Source: Martensiomyces pterosporus (lineage: Eukaryota; Kickxellomycota; Kickxellomycetes; Kickxellales; Kickxellaceae). Taken from it: 34,907 nt of DNA. Position numbers and translations under genes: made by a program. The stretch lies in the NCBI GenBank assembly GCA_025201845.1, contig MU604076.1, positions 1 through 34,907 on the forward strand, written 5' to 3'. The notes under the pieces are model-generated. The model did no database searches and was not told the DNA's origin. It was given only the letters and a program-made list of their open reading frames with translations. Position 1 is the first letter of the stretch. Each line of letters starts with the position of its first letter. Positions 28,066 to 34,907 of the stretch are shown one piece after another.

Positions 28066-30425
28066 GCCAGCTCCACTCGCATTGGGTCAGCAGCCAACCC
28101 CCTGCTGCCCCACTGCCTTCTCCACGCGCTGGCGCCTAGACTGCCTCCTCCACACAAGCACATACATATGCACGCATACCTGAGCACACACCTACCAGCC
28201 CATCCACCCATTCGTACCCCACGTTTCCATCTTCTGGATCATTTCGTTTGCTTGTCTTTCGCTTTGCTTTGTTTTTGCCGCCAACCGCCACGTCGTGGCG
28301 GCGCTGCTGCTGGCAGCTGTAGCCTGCTGGCTTGCTTGGCTGGCTAAATACACCGTATTCTTTATAGCCTTACTTTCCGCCTCGTTTGTGGCTGCTCGCA
28401 TGCAATCCACCATTTTTAGCTGGCTGTGCAGAGGTACAGCCTGCAGCGTGTGTGCTGCTGCTGCCGTAAATAAGAGCGCGCACTCGCCGCTCTTTGTACA
28501 ACGTGCGTGCTATCAGCTCCATCGCCATCCCCGCCGCGCTACCAATCTGGAAAAGCGAGTGCTTCCCAAGAACCATTGGAAGATTCGCCAGTTCCAGCGA
28601 TGGGTCATTCCGATCCCTCTTTTGTGTGCAAAATGGAACTGAGCAGCTTCTAATCTCTGCCCTGTGTAGCGCTACAGCCAGCGGTCGTATTTGCTCTGGC
28701 CTTCCATCCATCCGGCACCAGCCACCGCTCATGTGCACACTCCAATACCCACACGCCATGCAAAAAGGGCTTCTACGAGTGTTGCGTTTGGGCCATGCAG
28801 CCGGGGGGAGAGCACCAGGGCAGGTCCTGATCTGCGTGCTAGCTGGTACTTTCAGGCCTGGCAAATTGCTGCCGCATTTGCGTGCTGCGGTGGCTTTTGC
28901 CGGAGCCAGATGCGTGGGCTCCCGCCCAAGGCACAGCACAGCGCACCCTCTTGTGCCCTGGCGAGCGAGGCTGACATCGGCTGCTTTGTGCTGGCTGCTT
29001 CGTTGGGACAGCTGATCGGCGTTTGGCTTCCCCACACGCCGCCCCTTCCTATTTCCTTTTGTGTCTGCCAGTTCATTTATCTGCGTGCGTGTGTCATGGA
29101 AAGCAAGTGGTAGGGCGGGGAAGGGGTGTCTGCGCGCGCCAAGATGGACGCTGCAGGCTGGCGATCCCAGCCCCGCTCCTTGACTTTGCTCAAATGATCA
29201 GTCTCCAGGGAAGGGCATGCCCAATCTCGGGGTGACCATTGGCTAGTGCCTATTGCATATTGGTGCTGGCATTCAAAACGCCGTGAGCGCCTCGCTATCC
29301 ACACATGGGGGCACATGTGCGCTGCTTTTGGTGAACAGCGCGTGTTGTGTGTGGCATTGCCGGCAGGCACCGTCGCTGCTGCCGCCGTCCTTTCGTCAGG
29401 TTTGCAGCCCGGATCAATCCGCCATTTTCATATATTTCATTAGAATCTCCCCATCCACGCCTGGTTTCCAGGGAATATTCGCGACATTCGCGACATGGTT
29501 TGCACACAATAGCAGCAGCTGGGGTCGTGCGTGTGTAGCTCCATTGGGGCGGGCGAAGGCGGCAGCGCAGCTGTTTTTTCGCCCTCGCATCTCTCCGTCT
29601 CTGGGATTGGCGCGTCACTGAGCTAAACAGACATAGCTTAGCGATGGCGTGTGGGCTCCGGAGTGCTCGCTCAGTCTCTGCATTCCATCTTCTCACCATG
29701 TATAGGAAGGTGGACAGAAACGCATGGCGCCTTTGTGCCTCTCGTGTTTCTGCCTCGCTCGCATTTCAGGAGCGATCGCCCGCCTCTCCCTCACGACGTC
29801 CGGGTGCCTGACTCCAGCCGGCAACTCCATCCAGCCTATCCCGTCCGCTAGCCGTCGCACCTGCCTGGGTGCTTGCCCAGCAACGAATGGATAAAATTAG
29901 CAGAGTGTGGACCTTTTGCGAGCCCCCTGCTAGTGCTGCGTGTGCTGTGCGTGCGTGCGTGTCTGAGGCTGCGACATCTTGATTTTGTTCGGCGGCGATG
30001 CCATGAAATTGCTGCCGCTGCAGCTCCAATGCGGCAACACAGGCGCAACCCCTCCACACACCCCATCTGCACCTTGCTCCTTTCTTTTCGCGTCCCATGC
30101 ATGGCTTTCCCTGGCGACATTCGCGCCATGGTGGGATGGTTTGCGGGCTATAAATATAATGTAGTCCGCCTGCATCCCATCTCCACAGCATATTCGTCCT
30201 CCTTCCTGTTGCTAGTGTCCGCCAGACGTTTCTATTCCTCATCCTCCTGCTACTTCCAGGCCAGGCGGCTTTTTGGTATTTTGTTTTCTATTAGAGTTTC
30301 TAGCAACAATCAACTGCACCCCTTTCTACCCTCTGTTCCTCCACCCTTCCTTCTACTGCTTCTCCTTGCTTCGCCCCGCTTCTAGTCACATAAAACCCCC
30401 CTTTTAGAGACATCCGACTGGAACC
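28066..30425. other. 2.36-kb intergenic region upstream of the phosphate transporter
   Basis: This is the longest gene-free stretch in the window. It contains a 7-bp inverted repeat (CCGCCAC/GTGGCGG, 28285-28301), a CACGTT at 28220-28225 (a weak Pho4-type core), and a pyrimidine-rich 200 bp just before the transporter start. Frames of 173 and 221 codons overlap on opposite strands at about 28.4-29.0 kb; both have unbiased codon use and no motifs, so I do not call genes. A long regulated promoter or an unrecognised non-coding RNA is possible. Confidence 0.5.
30148..30159 (+). promoter_or_regulatory. Probable TATA box of the phosphate transporter
   Basis: CTATAAATATAA lies about 270 bp before the ATG at 30426. 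A strong TATA element fits a highly and variably expressed gene, as codon bias suggests. Confidence 0.5.
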
Positions 30426-32051
30426 ATGTCTTCGGATCGCTCTCTCCACGACCCTCTCCAGGGCCACTCATCCAACGAGTACGCGCTGACCTCGGATGGT
30501 GACAACGAAAAGTACAACCACCAGCTCACCAACGACGATGTGCTTGCTGCCCGCCGCCAGGCCTTGGCCGAGATTGACAACGCCAAGTTTGGCTGGTTCC
30601 ACGTCAAGGCCTGCATGGTCGCTGGTATTGGATTCTTCACCGACAGTTACGATATCTTTGCCATCAACCTCTGCTCCTTCATCATGGGCTATGTCTACTA
30701 CGCCAGCGCCACCGGTAGCGCAAAGAACACCACCCCCACCAAGATTGACATGTGGATCAAGGGCTCCACCCAGCTTGGCTGCATCATTGGTCAGTTTGTC
30801 TTTGGATACCTTGCCGACCGCCTGGGCCGCAAGCGCATCTATGGTGTCGAGCTCATTATCATCATTGTTTGCACGATCGGTGGCTCCTTTGCTGGCACCA
30901 CTGCCCGCGGTCTCTCGGTCTACTGGGTTCTGTTCATCTGGCGTTTCGTTCTGGGCATCGGTATTGGCGGCGACTACCCTGTCAGCGCCATTATTACCTC
31001 GGAGTTTGCCACTACCAAGAACCGCGGTGCCATGATTGCTGCTGTCTTTGCCATGCAGGGCTTTGGCATCGTCACTGCTGCCATCGTCGCCATCATCGTT
31101 CTTGCGTGCTTCAAGTCTGCCATCGACGGCGACCAGCTCATGCTTGACTATGTCTGGCGCATCATCATGGGCATTGGAGTCATCCCCGGCTGCATTGCCC
31201 TGTACTTCCGCCTCACCATCCCCGAGACCCCTCGCTACACCCTGGACATTGAGCAGAACGTCCACCGCGCCGCCCTCGACGTGCAGACCACAGTCCAAGG
31301 CCGCAAGGAGGCCGACGCCACCACCACCGTCCCCCGCCCTACCGCCGAGGTCAAGGTCAAGAAGCCCTCGTGGACCGAGTTCTACCACCACTTCAAGCAG
31401 TGGAGGCACTTCAGGGTCCTCATGGGCACTGCCGTTACCTGGTTCGCCCTCGACGTCGCCTTCTACGGTGTCAACCTCAACTCGTCCATCATCCTCCAGG
31501 CCATCGGCTTTGCTGGCAGCGGCACCCCTTACCACGCTGTTCTCAAGACCGCCGCGGGTAACATCATCCTCAACCTGCTGGGTACCCTCCCCGGATACTG
31601 GGTCACTGTGTTCACCATTGACCGCCTGGGCCGCAAGACCATCCAGTTCCTTGGCTTTGTCATGCTTCTGATCATTTTCTGCATCCTCGGCTTCGCCTAC
31701 CACAAGATCCTCGACAAGTCCGTTGCTGGCTTCATCGTCCTCTTCACCCTCGCCAACTTCTTCCAGAACTTTGGTCCCAACACCACCACCTTCATCATCC
31801 CCTCGGAGGCCTTCCCCACTCGCTTCCGCTCCACCTGCCATGGTATCAGTGCTGCGTGCGGAAAGATTGGTGCTGTTATCGCCCAGCTCGGCTTCTTCCA
31901 GCTCAAGGACCGCGGAGGCAAGAACGCCTTCATTCCCCAGCTCATCCAGATCTTCGCCCTCTTCATGCTTGTCGGCCTGCTCTTCACCTGGTTCGTCCCT
32001 GAGACCAAGGGCAAGACTCTTGAGGAGCTGAACGACGAGAGCGAGCTCTGA
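30426..32051 (+). CDS. PHO84: High-affinity inorganic phosphate:H+ symporter, PHO84 type
   Basis: The 541-residue single-exon protein is a major facilitator of the phosphate:H+ symporter family. Twelve membrane segments can be traced, split by a central charged loop at about 285-320. Signature segments: KACMVAGIGFFTDSYDIFAI in TM1, the GYLADRLGRKRIYG loop, GIGIGGDYPVSAIITSEFAT in TM4, GAMIAAVFAMQGFG, and TKGKTLEELNDE at the C-terminus. In this family the TM1 Asp and GGDYP residues bind phosphate and protons. It would import phosphate at the plasma membrane. Third codon positions are nearly all C or G, which opens a long antisense frame. The convergent gap to the homocysteine methyltransferase is 282 bp. 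Confidence 0.97.
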   Translation: MSSDRSLHDPLQGHSSNEYALTSDGDNEKYNHQLTNDDVLAARRQALAEIDNAKFGWFHVKACMVAGIGFFTDSYDIFAINLCSFIMGYVYYASATGSAKNTTPTKIDMWIKGSTQLGCIIGQFVFGYLADRLGRKRIYGVELIIIIVCTIGGSFAGTTARGLSVYWVLFIWRFVLGIGIGGDYPVSAIITSEFATTKNRGAMIAAVFAMQGFGIVTAAIVAIIVLACFKSAIDGDQLMLDYVWRIIMGIGVIPGCIALYFRLTIPETPRYTLDIEQNVHRAALDVQTTVQGRKEADATTTVPRPTAEVKVKKPSWTEFYHHFKQWRHFRVLMGTAVTWFALDVAFYGVNLNSSIILQAIGFAGSGTPYHAVLKTAAGNIILNLLGTLPGYWVTVFTIDRLGRKTIQFLGFVMLLIIFCILGFAYHKILDKSVAGFIVLFTLANFFQNFGPNTTTFIIPSEAFPTRFRSTCHGISAACGKIGAVIAQLGFFQLKDRGGKNAFIPQLIQIFALFMLVGLLFTWFVPETKGKTLEELNDESEL

Positions 32052-32333
32052 GGTGCAAAGCCACACTGCGCGCACCATCCTCTGCTGCTCCTTCTAGCGC
32101 CTTTTGCATTTCTTTGTTACTCGTCTCCCCCGTTAGCTGCTACTCTCGTCCACATCTAAAGTGAGAATCATATTTCCGTGCCCAAACCCCGCCAGCCTCT
32201 ACTCTTTCTCTGTGGCTAGCAGTTTTAATACAACTAATATCTCGCATCTTGCGGCCTTGTGGCCCAGCAAACGGCTTGTAGCAGCACCCGCACCGCTGTT
32301 GATTGCTGGGCTTTTGTCCAAGGACTTTGATCT

Positions 32334-34101
32334 CTAGCGCAAAACCCAGGGCTCGAGCTCGACTAATACCGCGTCCATGCTCGCACTCTGTGTGCTGCCC
32401 GCAAAGAAGCGCACTCCGTAGCTGCGCGCCCACTGCGCACACGTGCTGGGCTCGATATAGCCTACTCGGCCGCCATGCGTTATCCCTAAGAACGTTTCGC
32501 AGGGTGCCCGCCTGAAAAAGTCCTCAGCCGCTCTGACATCCGTCGCGCGCACTACTAGAACCGGATTCAGCGCGGCAACGTCCCAGGACGAAAGTGCTGA
32601 ACAGAGCATATCAGACGCTTGCTGCGACCCTATTTCTACCTCTACAGCCATGTTTTGTTTGCCCGCTAGCGTCGCCCTTAGACGACTGCCAAACTCTTGC
32701 TCCTTGCATGCGCACCCATCCATGCCAAGTAAAACCGGGCTCATATCGGCACTGCCAGCGACCCACTGCTTGGCTGGTCGTATGGCTGCCGCTGAGAAAG
32801 CACAGGGAATATCGCGGCATCTCTTTTCCAGCTCAGCAATGTGGCCAGGCGTGATTCCGCAGCAGCCACCCACGATATCTACCAGACCACCAGCCACAGA
32901 CGGCGCCATGAGCTCTGCAAACCCCTCGGGCTCCAGCCCGTATCTGCCGTCATCGCCAGGAAGCCCCGCACATGGGTAGTATGCAACTGGAAGCTGCGTA
33001 TTTGATCGCACGCCGCCAAGAAACGCGCCGCCGATGTCGGGGCCCTTATCGCCGCAGTTCATGCCCACCGCAACGACACTTGGGTATGCCGAAAACGCGC
33101 GCGCAAACGACTCCCAGCTCTGTCCCGAGAGGACCCTAGTGGGGTTATAATAGCGCATGTGGAGCCAACACCAGTAAACTTAGGCGAGCATGTCGCTTTC
33201 CACGTCTTCGTGCGTACTCGAACAATGTGCTTACCCTCCACACTTTGCGCCTATCCCTCCAACCACGAGTACTGGCATCGGCTGCCTCGACTCTGCTGCT
33301 TCCGCCATCTGCACAGCCCTGATTGCTGCGCGAGCATTGACCCAGTCCATCGCACTCTCAACAAGAATCAAGTCGCAGCCACCAGCTACAAGACCACGCG
33401 CCTGAGTAAAGTAGGATCTGGTTAGCTCCCCAACACCAGCACCCGGGAAGTAGGGAATGGTAGCGGACTTGTGTGTGGGTCCAATGGAACCAGCTACAAG
33501 CGCATCTCTACCGTGCTGCGATTTTGCCATCGAACAGGCCCTCCTAGCGATCTGAGCGCTCGCATAATTCATCCTAAATATGGTGTCATCGCCCTTGACT
33601 CCATAGTAGTGCTCCTGGTCAATAGAGTTACTGCAGAATGTGTTTGTCTGGATAATATCAGCGCCTGCCGCAAGAAACTCCAAGTGAACCTTCTCAACCT
33701 GACTCGGCTGCGTCAGCGACAAGATGCCGCAGTTTCCCAGCTGACAATGGCGGTGGTCCTTAAACTCTTTGCCTCGGTACTCTGCGTCACTCAGCCCAAG
33801 CGACCTGAGAGTAGTGCCAAGCCCGCCTACACACCACTCTTGTTTTAAAATTGTCGCTGGCTACTTTGTCAGTCACCTTGTCAGCTGCTGTCAGGTAGCT
33901 CGCGCCAATTCCGCGAAAGGGGTACTTGCCATCCATGATAACTACGGCTCCGTTTTTGAGCTTGGCCTTGAGCTGCTGGTACCCTAGAGGCAGAAAAATG
34001 CGGACAAAATAAAGACGATAAATTGCATTAGACATAGCTAGGCTGCAGACATTCCAGTTTGCGGTAGTGGTGGAAAGCCAGAGTATACCTTGCGAAGCCA
34101 T
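32334..34101 (-). CDS. Homocysteine S-methyltransferase (MHT1/MmuM-like) with extended C-terminus, 4 exons
   Basis: Exons 34101-34089, 33983-33930, 33826-33235 and 33135-32334 join with phases 1, 1 and 2 to code for 486 residues. The first exon is 13 nt (MASQ/G). The second intron has a GC donor (ATGGATG/GCAAGT), required to rebuild the catalytic-domain start VVIMDG/GLGTTL. The homocysteine-binding fold follows: EFLAAGADIIQTNTF, IGPTHKSATIPYF, DLILVESAMDWVNA, and zinc ligands C247 (VGMNC) and C311-C312 (GGCCGITPGHI). Such enzymes move a methyl group from S-methylmethionine or AdoMet to homocysteine without B12. Family members end about 20 residues after the CC pair; here about 150 further residues follow (IPCAFSAAAIRPAKQW to WVLR) with no domain I recognise. 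It could also act on another methyl donor; the substrate is not decided by sequence. Confidence 0.9.
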
Positions 34102-34313
34102 TTTAGCGGTAGGAAAAAGAATGCAGTTGGCAATCCGTGGTTAGTGCTGCGGCACGAGTTATGCTTTGCCACTTCTTCGGCCTGGTTGATAAAATGAAAA
34201 TAAGTGTATTTGAATCAGGAGCATAAGCTAGGGAGCCAAAGGAGGCAGCACCCTTGGGTGCTTTAAATAAAGAGAGAGTTCTACACGTGATAAATGATGA
34301 TGACGTCATCACA
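34102..34313 (-). repeat. Possible 3' LTR or LTR remnant of the adjacent retrotransposon
   Basis: On the minus strand, just after the retroelement stop, a purine-rich stretch (GTGAGGGCGAA) is followed by TGTGATGACGTCATCA. This fits a polypurine tract followed by a TG-start LTR. The segment also contains CTTTATTTAAAGC (about 34260), a possible TATA box. The far end cannot be set because no second copy is inside the window; it must lie before the methyltransferase start at 34101 if the LTR is intact. Confidence 0.35.
34298..34311. promoter_or_regulatory. 14-bp perfect palindrome with CRE/ATF core
   Basis: TGATGACGTCATCA is its own reverse complement and contains TGACGTCA, the binding core of ATF/CREB-type bZIP factors (Atf1 in fission yeast). 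It sits between the retroelement coding end and the methyltransferase gene. Confidence 0.6.
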
Positions 34314-34324
34314 TTCGCCCTCAC

Positions 34325-34907
34325 TTAAGATCGAACTCTGGAGATCGGCGGTATCTTGTTTTTAGTCTTGTAGGCCTTCAGCAGGCGCTGTGCGTTCTTG
34401 AGGTTGTCTTCTGACTCCCATGTCCTTTCGTTCTCGCCATAGCCTTCCCAGTGTACCAGGTACTCGCGCTTGTTCCTTCTGGTGCGGTGGTTCACAATCG
34501 TTTCGACTGTGTACTCAAGATGCCCATCGACTTCGACAGGGGGTGGTTCGTCTGGTTGGCGGCCGGCGAACTTGTCCGAGGTGTGGTACTTTTCCAGGTG
34601 TGACCACGAGATCACCGGGTGGATGCGCATCGACGGAGGCAGCTGGAGGCGGTAGGCGGTAGGCGTTCTTGCCGACCGTGCCAATAACCTTGTAGGGACC
34701 GGACCACTTGTGCTGCAGCGAGCAGTTCGTCTGGTTCTGGAGGTACGGCGGCGTGGTGAAACGTGTCGAGAGCCGAACCAGATCGCCTTTCTTGATGTCT
34801 GGAGCGCCAACCTTTCTGTCGTGCGACTCGATCATGCGTAACTGCGCAAACTCGATGTTATCCTTTATCTCTTCGCTGACTCGCTGTATTGTCTGGAGTG
34901 TCTGGGC
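34325..34907 (-). mobile_element. 3' end of Ty3/gypsy chromodomain retrotransposon (integrase C-terminus), frameshifted and cut by the window edge
   Basis: Read on the minus strand from the window end, the frame encodes the end of an integrase: a helical stretch, then DIKKGDLVRLSTRF and KWSGPYKVIG, the GPY/F module of Metaviridae-type integrases. At 34665-34652 a 7-bp tandem duplication (gtaggcg twice on the plus strand) shifts the frame. Coding continues in the next frame with HPVISWSHLEKYH and a C-terminal chromodomain (EYTVETIVNHR..., YLVHWEGYGENERTWE), ending at 34325. GPY plus chromodomain marks the chromovirus clade, where the chromodomain guides integration to modified histones. The single frameshift means this copy cannot make an intact polyprotein, yet little else is decayed, so the insertion looks fairly recent. 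The 5' portion lies outside the window. Confidence 0.9.

Noticed and set aside
28370..29035. 221-codon minus frame, overlapped by a 173-codon plus frame
   Set aside because: Both are open on opposite strands over the same DNA, with unbiased codons and no recognisable family; most likely chance in GC-rich sequence.
30468..32078. 536-codon open frame antisense to the phosphate transporter
   Set aside because: It mirrors a gene whose third positions are almost all C or G, which removes stops from the complementary frame. Its product is a low-complexity Gly/Asp/Glu/Val-rich sequence with no motifs.
32334..34101. Biosynthetic cluster or novel defence system around the methyltransferase
   Set aside because: Its neighbours are a phosphate transporter and a retroelement; no tailoring, regulatory or defence genes accompany it.

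Overview
The window looks like nuclear DNA from an early-diverging (zygomycete-grade) fungus. Genes are compact, with short GT-AG introns (about 50-350 nt, some with CTAAC-type branch sites), and several are strongly biased toward C-ending codons. A full-length cobalamin-dependent methionine synthase and centrin, both lost from most Dikarya, sit beside fungal-type genes (TFB3, DPB2, UTP15, a Fus3/Kss1-type MAP kinase, a PHO84-type transporter). Kickxellomycotina (Coemansia-like) would fit; that placement is inference.

Layout. 0-6 kb: a five-exon coiled-coil gene (-), possibly HAUS5/augmin; centrin (+); a membrane lysophospholipid acyltransferase (-); TFB3/MAT1 (+). 6-18.3 kb: an EED/ESC-type WD40 gene (-); methionine synthase (+); mitochondrial uL11 (-); VPS45 (+); DNA polymerase epsilon subunit B (-); a DNAJC17-type J protein (+). 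These first ten genes alternate strand without exception, giving divergent promoters and tight convergent 3' ends. 18.3-28.1 kb: perilipin (+), LC8 dynein light chain (+), RPB9 (-), mitochondrial uL23 (-), UTP15 (+), MAP kinase (+). 28.1-30.4 kb: a 2.4-kb stretch with no recognisable gene ahead of a PHO84-type phosphate transporter (+). 32.3-34.9 kb: a four-exon homocysteine S-methyltransferase (-) and, at the window edge, the 3' end of a Ty3/gypsy chromodomain retrotransposon (-) broken by a 7-bp tandem duplication.

Most genes are unrelated housekeeping functions: microtubule organisation, transcription, replication, splicing, ribosome assembly, mitochondrial translation, lipid droplets, vesicle fusion and phosphate uptake. 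Two themes recur. Two homocysteine-to-methionine enzymes, one B12-dependent and one of the B12-independent type, lie 20 kb apart and share an intron position inside the same DG(A/G)(M/L)GT motif. The coiled-coil gene and centrin, both plausible spindle-pole or microtubule factors, share one divergent promoter.

I found no CRISPR array, rRNA, tRNA or biosynthetic cluster, and no clear sign of a wholly new multi-gene system. The most interesting items are the EED homologue whose methyl-lysine cage seems degraded, the conserved intron position and extended C-terminus of the homocysteine methyltransferase, and an intron whose body has been duplicated together with its 3' splice site. All gene models were spliced by eye from splice-site consensus and reading-frame phase.
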